Source: Acidobacteriota bacterium
GTDB lineage: Bacteria > Acidobacteriota > Terriglobia > Terriglobales > Acidobacteriaceae
Length of the DNA stretch: 64,000 nt
NCBI GenBank assembly: GCA_003225005.1
Contig: QIAN01000306.1
Location: 43,529-107,528 of the forward strand
Reading direction: 5' to 3'
Shown: positions 8,540-16,954 of the stretch, piece by piece
How the letters are laid out: each line of letters begins with the position of its first letter
Numbering within the stretch: position 1 is the stretch's first letter
Notes under the pieces: generated by a model
The model's input: only the letters and a program-made list of their open reading frames with translations
Told to the model about the DNA's origin: nothing
Databases searched by the model: none
Program-made: the position numbers and the translations under genes

Positions 8540-10045
8540 TCAGTTCTCCGTCGCTTCGACGTTCTCCTTCGGCGGTGTCAGGGCTTTGGGCGGCTTAGGC
8601 TGCCTGGGCCCCGGCACTGCGCCCGTGATACCGCCCGGCATCCCTTCCTTCGGGCCGCCACTGGCGGGAGCTTTACGAAGCTCGATGCCGCCATGTTCGT
8701 TGTTGATGACGAGATGCGCGGTGGCATTGCCGACTGATCCCGAAGCTCTGGCTTCGTGGTCTCCATTTTCGATCTTGAGTTCCGGAAACTCCGATGAAAT
8801 CTCGCCGTCCCGGGTTCGCGCGTCCACTCGGAAGCCGGCTTTTTCGGGCACGCTGAACTGAATGTCCCCTTTGCGGCTGTCGATCTGCACGTTGCCCAAC
8901 GAGCGCATGGATATTTCGACGCCGCCATTGTCATCCTGCAGGCGCACATCGCCGGACACGTTTTCGAGGCGGACGTCTTTCGCGCGCGTGGTAAGGCGCA
9001 GAGGGCCAGTAATTTCTGAGGCGTTCAAGTCTCCAGAATCGAGATCAAGTTGGCCATCGAGGCGCGCGAATTCCATGTCGGTACGGGAAGACTTGAAGCT
9101 GACAGCCTTGGTGATGCGGGCGAGCTTGACGCTCTCCATGAACTCGCCATCGAGTTGGACCGAGCCTTTGACATCTGAGATGGAGACGTCAGTGAGTCGC
9201 CCTTCAACGTGCACGTCTCCGCTGACCTGCTCCACCTTGGCGGAGCTCTTTTCGAGGGTCAGCTTAACATTGCCGGTGATCTCCTCCACGGAAGTGTCGC
9301 CACGCTGAGTAGAAACTTCGAGGTTGCCCTCACGAGCGACCACGTTGACCTCGCCATGACGTGAAGCGATGGAGACCGATGCTTTGCGGGGCAGAGAAAT
9401 AGCGAGATCAGTTTGCACCGGATGGTCGCCCGCGCCCTCGACCTTGGCGTCCAGCGTGACCAGGCCGCCGATGGTAGTAATTGTGGGCTCGGTCTGGCTG
9501 TTGAATTTGTCGGCATCGCTCTGATTGCCAGCGCCGATGCGCTTACGGACGATTACCGTAATCTTGTTGTCGTCAGAAGCATGGACGCTGACCGCGCCAT
9601 GATTATCAAGCACCTTGAGGCTGGCGCCGGCAGGGAAGTCGCGCTCGAGATGGTCGTCGAAGCTATAGGATTCCCCAAACAGATTCTTAAAATCCTCGTC
9701 GTCGATTCCCATGTTGTCGCGAATCTCGCCCCAGTTAAAACGCGACGCCTGAGTCGCGATCAAGCCGAAGAAAACGATGACGATGACCAGAAAAATTCCT
9801 CCGGCGCCAATGCCGCGAGGGCTTGTGCCTTCACGCAAGGCCGCCTGATACTCGATCAACTTGATGATGCCCCAGAGGATCAGAAGCAGGGGCCAGTAAT
9901 GGGCAAACCAGAAGCCCAGCCGCGCCCAGGAGAGGACGTGCAGGTTGCCCAGCAGAAAGAGCAAGCCAAGAAAGATCAGAACGAAGGGGCCGGAAAAAGA
10001 GCGGCGGCGCCTTGGCGGACTGGGCGTGAGCACGGGATTAGACAT
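8540..10045 (-). CDS. Membrane protein with LiaF-like TM region and DUF4097 beta-helix
   Basis: A 501-residue protein, last gene of the ECF sigma operon. It has a proline- and arginine-rich N-terminus, then three hydrophobic segments (about residues 20-40, 45-65, 78-98) like the DUF5668/LiaF membrane region. A long exported repeat region follows (about 135-450) with repeated short strands such as GDVHVEG, GNVQID and GDIQF, characteristic of DUF4097 putative adhesin beta-helices. The C-terminus is rich in proline and lysine. In known systems such proteins sit with sigma/anti-sigma pairs or phage-shock-like stress modules, so an envelope-stress role is inferred. Its start overlaps the upstream gene by 8 bp, indicating co-translation. 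Confidence 0.75.
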   Translation of the reverse strand: MSNPVLTPSPPRRRRSFSGPFVLIFLGLLFLLGNLHVLSWARLGFWFAHYWPLLLILWGIIKLIEYQAALREGTSPRGIGAGGIFLVIVIVFFGLIATQASRFNWGEIRDNMGIDDEDFKNLFGESYSFDDHLERDFPAGASLKVLDNHGAVSVHASDDNKITVIVRKRIGAGNQSDADKFNSQTEPTITTIGGLVTLDAKVEGAGDHPVQTDLAISLPRKASVSIASRHGEVNVVAREGNLEVSTQRGDTSVEEITGNVKLTLEKSSAKVEQVSGDVHVEGRLTDVSISDVKGSVQLDGEFMESVKLARITKAVSFKSSRTDMEFARLDGQLDLDSGDLNASEITGPLRLTTRAKDVRLENVSGDVRLQDDNGGVEISMRSLGNVQIDSRKGDIQFSVPEKAGFRVDARTRDGEISSEFPELKIENGDHEARASGSVGNATAHLVINNEHGGIELRKAPASGGPKEGMPGGITGAVPGPRQPKPPKALTPPKENVEATEN

Positions 10046-11006
10046 GGTCCACCTCCTCGGGGGGCGTCGGCTGAGGCGGTGCCGGAGGCGCTGGCGGTGA
10101 AATCGGCGGCATGGCGGGATAGGTCCGCTCGACGTGTCCTTCCAACGACGCGTGGCTCTGCATTAGTTTAACGACGCCAGCGGCAAGCAACCATGCCGGC
10201 CAAGTCCGGTCGAGATCAACCACTCGCAAGGTGTGCAATAGAAACAGGACCCCGGTGGTGAGCACCATCACCGGACCCATTAAACCGCGGGTGCGACAGT
10301 GAGCACAAGGACAGCCGTTGGTCGATCGCTCCCAGTTGCGGAACACCATCCAGCCACCGAGCAAGATCAAGATCAGCGGCCAAAAGCGCTCGAAACCGAA
10401 CTCCATTACTCCCATGGTATGAAGTAGAAACAGCACACCCAACCCGATGAGGATGACCGCACCGGTAGGGACTTTTCCGGCGTCAAACCTTTCCCCCATG
10501 CTGAAGGTCTGCCCGAGGCCCAGGGGATCAGGGGCGGGCTGTCCAGCCTGGATCGCCTTGGCGGTACGAACGGCGTCTACGATCTGGTAGACGACGAAGA
10601 AGGCGATCCCGAAACCAAACACAAAATCCCAGTTGCCACTATGGTCGGCGCCGTAGACCAGCATGGCGAAGATGAAAAGATGCGCCAGACCTTTGGCATA
10701 CTGCCCGTTGTAGACGGCTCCAATGCCAAACGGAATCGCGCCCAGGATGCCCGCTATGGTTGGATGGGGACCTGAGCTTGGCAGAGGTGGAGCCTTCATC
10801 GCCGCGCCTTGGTCCGTGCCCTGTTGATAGGCTGTTTGTGGCGGCACGAAGGCAGCCGGTGGCTGCACTCCTTCAAGGCGGGCAGCGAGACAATTCTCGC
10901 AGTAAACTACTCCGCGAACGTTGCGGGTGCAGGTGGCACAGAGCGGCTTGCCGCAAGTGCGGCAAAAAGCCACTGCGGCAATATCGCTGTGGTTGGCGCA
11001 GTTCAT
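10038..11006 (-). CDS. B-box zinc-finger multi-pass membrane protein
   Basis: A 322-residue protein. The first ~45 residues have a B-box/double zinc-ribbon pattern (CANHSDIAAVAFCRTCGKPLC, then CTRNV and YCENC). A proline-rich linker follows, then a TM pair (GAIPFGIGAVYNG and LFIFAMLVYGA; FGFGIAFFVVYQIVD), and then two LiaI/DUF5668-like helical hairpins, each with LIGLGVLFLLHTMGV- or TTGVLFLLHTLRV-type segments. The C-terminus is P-rich. Its start overlaps the anti-sigma gene by 4 bp and its end overlaps the DUF4097 gene by 8 bp, so it is part of one operon. No enzymatic role is visible; a sensor or scaffold in the membrane is inferred. Confidence 0.7.
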   Translation of the reverse strand: MNCANHSDIAAVAFCRTCGKPLCATCTRNVRGVVYCENCLAARLEGVQPPAAFVPPQTAYQQGTDQGAAMKAPPLPSSGPHPTIAGILGAIPFGIGAVYNGQYAKGLAHLFIFAMLVYGADHSGNWDFVFGFGIAFFVVYQIVDAVRTAKAIQAGQPAPDPLGLGQTFSMGERFDAGKVPTGAVILIGLGVLFLLHTMGVMEFGFERFWPLILILLGGWMVFRNWERSTNGCPCAHCRTRGLMGPVMVLTTGVLFLLHTLRVVDLDRTWPAWLLAAGVVKLMQSHASLEGHVERTYPAMPPISPPAPPAPPQPTPPEEVDHV

Positions 11007-11770
11007 ACGAACCTCCTGTACGTGGTCACCGACACTACAGGTAGATCGTCAGATGGAGCCAGCGGAGCCCCGGCCAGAATCAAATGGTTGTCTGACTGGC
11101 TGTAGTTGCGCTCCTGTTTCTGTTCGGGCTCTCCGCTTGTGTCGTTCTTGCGTTCTTTCTGCTTTTCCGGCGCCGGCTCGGCGGGAGTGGTCGCGCGTTT
11201 AAATTCGCGGACGCGCGACTCCACCTCATAGACGAACCGGATATTCTCGTAATACCTGATTACGCGGGCCTGCGTGTTGTAGTACGCATGCCGAATCGCG
11301 GCAGGCCGCAAACTTACCTGTCTCACGTCGGCAGGCTTTACCCCGGCAATGCTCAAAACAGCCGACAGCGAGAAGAACGCCATGCCAAACGACATGGCGA
11401 ACCGAGGCTGGCGGACGGTTCCCCAGATGGGATCGACCAGACCTGCAATCGACGCTTGCAGCCGCTCCAGCCACGATGTGAGTGGCCGGGTTGAGGGCGC
11501 AAGATGCCGCAAGTGACTGGTTGCGATTCCCGTTGTTGACGCCAGAATATTCTCGACCAGGCCGGCTGGAGGCTCCACCTCCGTGAGCGACTTCAGCCAG
11601 TTGCGCCCCGCCTCAGCATCGGCGAATAGCGGCCCGCACGCGGGACAAGCCCGGGCATGAGCTTGGAAGCGGTCGAGTTGGGATCCGCTCAAGATGCCAT
11701 CGAAGGCATCCGCGAGCAGGATGTCGAACTCGTGACACTGCATTCCGTGACTGGGCTGTTCTGGCATCAC
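11003..11770 (-). CDS. Zinc-finger anti-sigma factor (putative)
   Basis: A 255-residue protein encoded immediately after an ECF sigma factor with a 4-bp overlap, the usual arrangement for sigma/anti-sigma pairs. The N-terminus has a zf-HC2-like pattern: CHEFDILLADAFDG, then HARACPACG (H-x3-C-x2-C) at about residues 38-46. One hydrophobic segment (FAMSFGMAFFSLSAVLSIAG) at about 125-145 would anchor it in the inner membrane. The remaining ~110 residues are periplasmic, charged and Q/E/K-rich. By family knowledge it would hold the sigma factor inactive until a membrane signal arrives. The assignment relies on context and the zinc motif. Confidence 0.75.
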   Translation of the reverse strand: MMPEQPSHGMQCHEFDILLADAFDGILSGSQLDRFQAHARACPACGPLFADAEAGRNWLKSLTEVEPPAGLVENILASTTGIATSHLRHLAPSTRPLTSWLERLQASIAGLVDPIWGTVRQPRFAMSFGMAFFSLSAVLSIAGVKPADVRQVSLRPAAIRHAYYNTQARVIRYYENIRFVYEVESRVREFKRATTPAEPAPEKQKERKNDTSGEPEQKQERNYSQSDNHLILAGAPLAPSDDLPVVSVTTYRRFV

Positions 11771-12366
11771 ATCACCTGCCTATAGGTACGTTGTAAGAGG
11801 CGTGCAAGTTCCGCTCGCCCTCTATTAATTCGTGATTTCACGGTGCCCTCCGGTACTCTAAGTGCGGTTGCGATGTCGCGATAGTCCATATCTTGTAAGT
11901 CCCTTAGAATCACTGCCTCACGGAGCTCAGGCGACAGCTTGGCCAGGGCCGCGTGGACGGTCTCGCCGACCTGGCGGCTGCGGACGCGGGAGTCCGGGGG
12001 AGCGGATTTATCTTCGATCCGGTCGCTCAGGGGGTGGGCGTCTTCATGATCGGAAGGCGCGGCGTCGAGCGAGTCCGTCATCCGATCCTGCTTGGTCTTG
12101 CGGAAATGATCCACCAACAGGTTGCGGGTGATGGTGGTAATCCAGGTGGCAAAAGCACCCTTGTGAGTGTCGTAGCTTGAGAGAGTGCGGTATATCTTTA
12201 TGAAAACTTCCTGGGTGAGATCTTGGGCGTCGTCAGCCGAGCCTGCGAAGCGATAGCAGATGTTGTAGATGCGTCGATTGTAGTTTTGGACGATTTCTTC
12301 CCAGGCGGCGGCGTCGCCGGCGATACAGCGGCGGACAAGCATGGCGACGACCTGGACGTCTTCCAA
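11767..12366 (-). CDS. RNA polymerase ECF sigma factor (RpoE-like)
   Basis: A 199-residue ECF-family sigma-70 factor. Region 2 (about residues 10-90) includes YNRRIYNICYRFAGSADDAQDL and the -10 recognition part FATWITTITRNLLVDHFRK. An acidic linker with DAAPSDHEDAHPLSD separates it from region 4 (about 135-190), with LSPELREAVILRDLQDMDY and the HTH VPEGTVKSRINRGRAEL. It heads an overlapping four-gene operon (sigma, anti-sigma, B-box membrane protein, DUF4097), which suggests autoregulated response to envelope stress. It is divergent from the FecR/DUF6600 gene, with about 440 bp between the starts. Target promoters cannot be assigned from the sequence alone. Confidence 0.92.
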   Translation of the reverse strand: MEDVQVVAMLVRRCIAGDAAAWEEIVQNYNRRIYNICYRFAGSADDAQDLTQEVFIKIYRTLSSYDTHKGAFATWITTITRNLLVDHFRKTKQDRMTDSLDAAPSDHEDAHPLSDRIEDKSAPPDSRVRSRQVGETVHAALAKLSPELREAVILRDLQDMDYRDIATALRVPEGTVKSRINRGRAELARLLQRTYRQVM

Positions 12367-12810
12367 CCAGCACTCCCCGGAGGTTTCTAGCTAGGTACTT
12401 CGACCCCGCTGCCGCGTCGTGCATGATGATCTGAGTTTTGAGGTTCGGATGCCGAGACGGCTAGGGCGCATCCCGCAATGACGTGACACAAAACAATATG
12501 TCGTTGTGGTCGGCAAAGTTCGCCGCTGCAACCATTTGAGCATCAAACAGGGCATTGTAGCAGCGGCGACACTGGCGCTTTTCCCAACTTCTGGCGCGGG
12601 CGCCCTTGATAGTAAAACCTTAAGGTGGCCGTGGTATTTCAAGTTGAGCAACCCTTGCGGCTGCAATATTTTAGGCAACTAATCCGGGCCCCGGAACGTC
12701 TCAGACAAACGGCGTAGAATCGGCTACGGCCAAAGTTTTAGGCGCAAAATTTCACGGCGAGAGCGGAACGTCCTTTGCCAACAATCGCCGACGGAAGGAT
12801 TGAGTTTTTT
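12367..12810. promoter_or_regulatory. Divergent regulatory gap between the sigma operon and the FecR gene
   Basis: No convincing gene. On the plus strand, CGGAACGTC occurs twice, with GGAAC at 12693-12697 and 12765-12769. GGAAC resembles the -35 of many ECF promoters. The first copy is followed 16 bp later by GTAGAAT (12714-12720), so it could drive the FecR/DUF6600 gene under the neighbouring sigma factor. This is a low-confidence inference. An unusual AT-rich patch lies at 12655-12675. Confidence 0.3.
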
Positions 12811-15150
12811 ATGAAAAACGTATTCAGAAGAAGAGTGGAATGGATCGGCGCACTGCTCACCTTGGCCCTCGCCACCATCGCGGTTCCACGAAATGCAGCC
12901 GCTCAAGATCAACAGGGCGATGATCCGCCAAGCCGAGTCGCTCGATTGGGCTACATGGAGGGCTCAGTCTCATTCGACCCCGCAGGTCAACAGGATTGGG
13001 TGGAAGCCACCCCGAACCGTCCCATGACGACCGGAGACAAACTCTGGGCAGACAAGGATTCGCGCGCCGAATTGCAGCTAGGGTCGGCGTCGATTCGGCT
13101 GTCCGCGAATACTGGCATGTCTTTTCTTAACCTGGATGATCGCACCGTGCAGATCCAGCTGACATCGGGAACACTGAATGTCCGGGTACGCCGGCTGAAC
13201 CGTGACGATGTCTTCGAGATCGACACACCCAACCAGGCTTTTTCGGTCTACCAGCCGGGGAGCTATCGGCTGGAGGCCAGCGAAGATGGCACCTACACAA
13301 TAATCAGCGTGCGCGAAGGTCAGGGTGAATCCACCGGCAACGGACAAACGTTTACGCTGCATCGAGGACAGAAGGGTACCTTCAGCGGCACCGAGACACT
13401 GAACGCGGAAGTCGACAACATCGGCGAGCCGGATCAATTCGACAACTGGGCTTATCAGCGCGAACACCGTTATGAAGGATCGCGATCGGCGCACTACCTG
13501 TCGCCCGATGTTGTCGGTTATGAAGATCTTGATGACAATGGCGACTGGCGCGACGAATCCAATTACGGTCACGTCTGGTTTCCCAATCATGTGGAAGCGA
13601 ACTGGGCGCCGTATCACAACGGCCACTGGGCTTGGGTTGCTCCCTGGGGATGGACTTGGGTAGACGACGCGCCGTGGGGCTACGCGCCATTTCATTACGG
13701 CCGTTGGGTCAGCGTCAGCGGACGTTGGGGCTGGGTAGCCGGACCGGTTGACATAGCACCTGTTTACGCTCCTGCTTTGGTAGTTTTTGTTGGTGGAGGC
13801 ATCGGGGCGGGAGTCGATGTGGGATGGTTCCCGCTGGGTCCGCGTGAAGTCTATGTGCCGACTTACAACGTGAGCCGAGGGTATGTGAACCGAGTCAACG
13901 TCAGCAATACCACGGTCAACACTACAACCGTAACCAATGTCTATAACACAACGATTGTCAATAACAAAACCAACATCACGAACGTCAACTACGTGAACAG
14001 GAACGTGCAAGGCGCGGTGACCGCAGTGCCGCAGCGCGCCTTTGTTAGCGCGCAGCCGGTAGCTAGAGCCGCCGTTAAAATGGATGCGCGGCAAATGGCG
14101 TCTGCGCCGGTGACGACGAGAGTCGCACTGGCTCCTTCAAGAGAAAGCGTGCTGGGAGCGCACGCCAATACCGCCAATCATGTGACCGCGCCTCCGGCAG
14201 CAGTCGCGAACCGGCAAGTAATAGCTAAGAACACGCCGCCTCCGCCGCCCGTGCCGTTTGCGAAACAGCAGCAAATGATGGCCGCGCATCCGGGAGTTCC
14301 ACCGGCCAGACACGAACTGCGAGCCGCTCAACCAGCGCCCACTGCTCAGGCACATCCGATGGTCAAAATAGCGCCTCCAGGAAAACCGGCGCAGCCGAAT
14401 ACGGGCCACCCAGGCAACCAGCCTGGAAACCAGCCAAATGCCAGACCTGGTATGCCAGCGAATCAACCGCCTGCAAATCAGCCGGGGAATCGTCCGGGCA
14501 ACCAGCCAGCACCCAATGAGCGTCCTGGCACGACGAGTCCGGCGCAGCCGAATCGTCCGCAGCCGAATCAGCCGAATCGACCGGAGGCGAATCGTCCGCC
14601 TGCAGCGCAACCAAATAATCGTCCCGAGCCGAATCAACCTAACCGGCCCGAGGCGAATCGGCCGCCAGCGGCGCAGCCGAACAATCGTCCCGAGCCGAAT
14701 CGACCGGAAGCGAATCGTCCGCGTGCAGCGCAGCCGAACAATCGCCCGGAACCAAATCAGCCGAACAGACCGGAGGCGAATCGTCCGCCTGCGGCGCAAC
14801 CAAATAATCGTCCCGAGCCGAATCAACCTAACCGGCCCGAGGCGAATCGTCCGCCAGCGGCGCAGCCGAACAATCGTCCCGAGCCAAATCAGCCGAATCG
14901 ACCGGAAGCGAATCGTCCGCCTGCAGCCCAGCCGAACAATCGTCCGGAACCAAATCAGCCGAACAGACCCGAGGCGAATCGGCCGCCAGCGGCGCAACCG
15001 AAACCCGAACCTCAGCGGCAGCAAGCTACGCCGCAGCGCACTCCGCCTCCTGCTGAAACGCGGCCTGCACCAAAGCAACAACAAAACCCCGAGACGCCGC
15101 AGGAGAAGAAGAAGCGAGAACAGGAGCAGCAAAAGCCTCCGGGAATTTAG
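12811..15150 (+). CDS. Secreted FecR-domain / DUF6600 protein with Asn-Arg-Pro repeat tail
   Basis: A 779-residue exported protein. The signal peptide MKNVFRRRVEWIGALLTLAL ends near AAAQ. A FecR-type beta domain spans about 85-185 (ELQLGSASIRLS, VFEIDTPNQAFSVYQPG). A tryptophan-rich DUF6600 region lies at about 250-320 with repeated WxxY/W-G-W motifs (HWAWVAPWGWTWVDD). A T/N/V-rich stretch (about 370-400) follows, and then a low-complexity tail rich in N, R, P, Q and A containing a 22-residue tandem repeat (about 589-730). ATG 12811 is preferred over an upstream in-frame codon at 12775 because GGAAGGA precedes it at 12793-12799 and the signal peptide follows. It probably acts in the envelope; its function is unknown. 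Confidence 0.8.
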   Translation: MKNVFRRRVEWIGALLTLALATIAVPRNAAAQDQQGDDPPSRVARLGYMEGSVSFDPAGQQDWVEATPNRPMTTGDKLWADKDSRAELQLGSASIRLSANTGMSFLNLDDRTVQIQLTSGTLNVRVRRLNRDDVFEIDTPNQAFSVYQPGSYRLEASEDGTYTIISVREGQGESTGNGQTFTLHRGQKGTFSGTETLNAEVDNIGEPDQFDNWAYQREHRYEGSRSAHYLSPDVVGYEDLDDNGDWRDESNYGHVWFPNHVEANWAPYHNGHWAWVAPWGWTWVDDAPWGYAPFHYGRWVSVSGRWGWVAGPVDIAPVYAPALVVFVGGGIGAGVDVGWFPLGPREVYVPTYNVSRGYVNRVNVSNTTVNTTTVTNVYNTTIVNNKTNITNVNYVNRNVQGAVTAVPQRAFVSAQPVARAAVKMDARQMASAPVTTRVALAPSRESVLGAHANTANHVTAPPAAVANRQVIAKNTPPPPPVPFAKQQQMMAAHPGVPPARHELRAAQPAPTAQAHPMVKIAPPGKPAQPNTGHPGNQPGNQPNARPGMPANQPPANQPGNRPGNQPAPNERPGTTSPAQPNRPQPNQPNRPEANRPPAAQPNNRPEPNQPNRPEANRPPAAQPNNRPEPNRPEANRPRAAQPNNRPEPNQPNRPEANRPPAAQPNNRPEPNQPNRPEANRPPAAQPNNRPEPNQPNRPEANRPPAAQPNNRPEPNQPNRPEANRPPAAQPKPEPQRQQATPQRTPPPAETRPAPKQQQNPETPQEKKKREQEQQKPPGI
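14575..15000 (+). repeat. In-frame 66-bp (22-codon) tandem repeat
   Basis: Six copies plus a partial seventh of a unit encoding NRPEANRPPAAQPNNRPEPNQP. The second copy lost three codons (NQP), and one proline is arginine in the third copy. Copies differ at synonymous positions, so the repeat is not a fresh expansion. It is part of the FecR/DUF6600 reading frame, not a CRISPR array. Confidence 0.9.
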
Positions 15151-15178
15151 AGGCTAAGCTTTACAGTCTGTCGATCGG

Positions 15179-15210
15179 GGCATCCTCACTTTTGCCAGGA
15201 TGCCTTTTTT
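15179..15210 (+). terminator. Rho-independent terminator after the FecR gene
   Basis: Stem GGCATCCT (15179-15186) pairs with AGGATGCC (15197-15204) across a 10-nt loop and is followed by six T residues. It lies 29 bp after the FecR/DUF6600 stop codon. Confidence 0.9.
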
Positions 15211-15533
15211 ATGTGTGCAGAGCATGTGCGACAGCTGGGAAGTGGGCGCAAGGCCAGTGAATCGAAGTAGGCATTCGGGAATCGAAACCATGGCAGACTG
15301 AATCAGAAAAATCATGCCATCCGACCGCAGGGTAAAAAAAGCGACATTTTCCTCCAACCGTAAACAAACGAACCCCAGAGCAAGTTAAACAGATCGTTGC
15401 AGAACGTACCAATTGCAGCGATCAGGAAGCAGCCGATTTCTTCGCCAGGAGAGACAACCATTTTAGCTTAAAGCTACGTTTAATTCTTTTCCTAAAGGGG
15501 GGTCCGAGCCTGACAAATCAATGTCGAATAGGT
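15211..15533. other. Convergent intergenic gap, no feature seen
   Basis: 323 bp between the FecR terminator and the end of glgC. It has short open frames without homology signs, no strong hairpin and no recognisable repeat. Confidence 0.5.
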
Positions 15534-16784
15534 TCACTCCGACGTGAAGTAGTCCATAGTGACGGGATTCTCGAACAACGAGTAGTCGCGGGTGACGACG
15601 ATGATGCCGGTTTCGGTGACGAAGTAGCGCTGGCGGTCGGCTTCGGCGTCGTAGCCGATAGTGGTGCCCTCGGGGAGATGAACGTCGCGGTCGACAATGG
15701 CGCGGCGGACGCGGCAGTGGCGTCCGATGCTGACGTGAGTGAAGAGGATGCTGGAGTCAACTTCTGAGTAAGAGTTAACGCGAACGTCGGGAGACAAAAT
15801 GGAGTTCTTGACCAGGCCTCCGGAGACGATACAGCCATTGGAGACGATAGAGTCGAGAGCGGTGCCCATGCGTCCAGTTTCAGCGAAGACGAATTTCGCC
15901 GGCGGATACTGGCGCTGGTGCGTCCGAATAATCCAGTCTTCGTCGTAGAGATTGAAAATCGGCGAGACCGAAATGATGTCCATGTTGGCTTCGTAGTAAG
16001 CCTCGAGCGTGCCCACGTCGCGCCAGTAGAGAGCTTCTTTCTTATTCTCATCGATAAAATCGTAGGCGAAGACGCGGTAATCGTCGACCATCTTCGGCAG
16101 AATGTCTTTGCCGAAGTCGTGGCTGGAGCTTTGATCCTCGGCGTCCTTGAGGAGGACGGGAATGAGGACGTCGGCATTGAAAAGGTAGACACCCATAGAG
16201 CCAGCGACTTTGTTGGGGTTCGAAGGCGACCGCAGTTTTGTATCTTTCGGTTTCTCTTCGAAGCCGTTGACGCGGCCGTCATGATCAACATCGACCACTC
16301 CGAAACGGTAAGTTTCTTCAGGATCGATCTGGATTGTAGCCAGGGTGATGTCAGCAGCGGATTCCAGGTGCTGCTTCATCATCTTGCCGTAGTCCATTTT
16401 GTAGATGTGGTCGCCGGAAAGAATGAGCACGTACTTGGGTTGTTCCGAGCCGATGGAATAAATATTCTGGTAAACCGCATCGGCGGTGCCCTGATACCAC
16501 TGTTCGCCGACCCGCTTCATGGGCGGAAGCACTTCGACGAACTCTCCTATTTCGCGGCCCACGATGTTCCAGCCCTCGCGGATGTGCCGGTTGAGTGACA
16601 GCGCTTTGTATTGGGTGAGGATGTACACGCGCCGCAGGTCGGAGTTGATGCAGTTGGAAAGTGTGATGTCGATGATGCGGTAGATGCCGCCAAAGGTGAC
16701 AGCCGGCTTGGCCCGGTCGCGAGTGAGAGGATAGAGGCGCTCACCCGCGCCACCTGCGAGCAGGACTCCAAGAGTGTCTTTCAT
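15534..16784 (-). CDS. glgC: Glucose-1-phosphate adenylyltransferase (ADP-glucose pyrophosphorylase)
   Basis: Makes ADP-glucose from glucose-1-phosphate and ATP, the committed step of glycogen synthesis. The 416-residue protein has the nucleotidyl-transferase signature LAGGAGERLYPLTRDRAKP at the N-terminus, YQGTADAVYQN at about 95, LSGDHIYKMDY at about 130, GFEEKP at about 175 and the sugar-phosphate site. A C-terminal left-handed beta-helix follows (SNGCIVSGGLVKNSIL, VSIGRHCRVRRAIVD). ATG 16784 is preceded on its strand by GAGG. The left end of the IS1-family element lies 154 bp upstream of the start and may have displaced regulatory sequence. No other glycogen genes are adjacent. Confidence 0.95.
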   Translation of the reverse strand: MKDTLGVLLAGGAGERLYPLTRDRAKPAVTFGGIYRIIDITLSNCINSDLRRVYILTQYKALSLNRHIREGWNIVGREIGEFVEVLPPMKRVGEQWYQGTADAVYQNIYSIGSEQPKYVLILSGDHIYKMDYGKMMKQHLESAADITLATIQIDPEETYRFGVVDVDHDGRVNGFEEKPKDTKLRSPSNPNKVAGSMGVYLFNADVLIPVLLKDAEDQSSSHDFGKDILPKMVDDYRVFAYDFIDENKKEALYWRDVGTLEAYYEANMDIISVSPIFNLYDEDWIIRTHQRQYPPAKFVFAETGRMGTALDSIVSNGCIVSGGLVKNSILSPDVRVNSYSEVDSSILFTHVSIGRHCRVRRAIVDRDVHLPEGTTIGYDAEADRQRYFVTETGIIVVTRDYSLFENPVTMDYFTSE

Positions 16785-16930
16785 CCGACTGCCTCGGAAT
16801 TCCTAAAGCGACTGTGTGCGGACCCTGGTTACACCCGCTGCACTGGAAGTGACGCTCCGCGACTGCGCGGCGCTTGCGACAGGAAAACAGTAGATGTTAG
16901 CACAACCATGTAAGGTTGCCGCGCCCGGCC

Positions 16931-16954
16931 AACCACTGGGTCGTGTCCTAATTT
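16931..16954. repeat. Left target duplication and terminal inverted repeat
   Basis: Target duplication AACCACTG (16931-16938) followed by the 16-bp left terminal repeat (16939-16954). The passenger membrane-protein stop codon, on the minus strand, lies at 16948-16950 within the repeat. Confidence 0.92.

Noticed and set aside
14575..15000. CRISPR-like array
   Set aside because: The regular 66-bp units are in frame with a protein and have no variable spacers; there are no cas genes.
14137..15132. A 331-codon Arg/Leu-rich minus-strand frame over the FecR tail
   Set aside because: It is the reverse reading of the Asn-Arg-Pro repeat, which has few stops on any strand. The plus-strand frame has a signal peptide and recognised domains.
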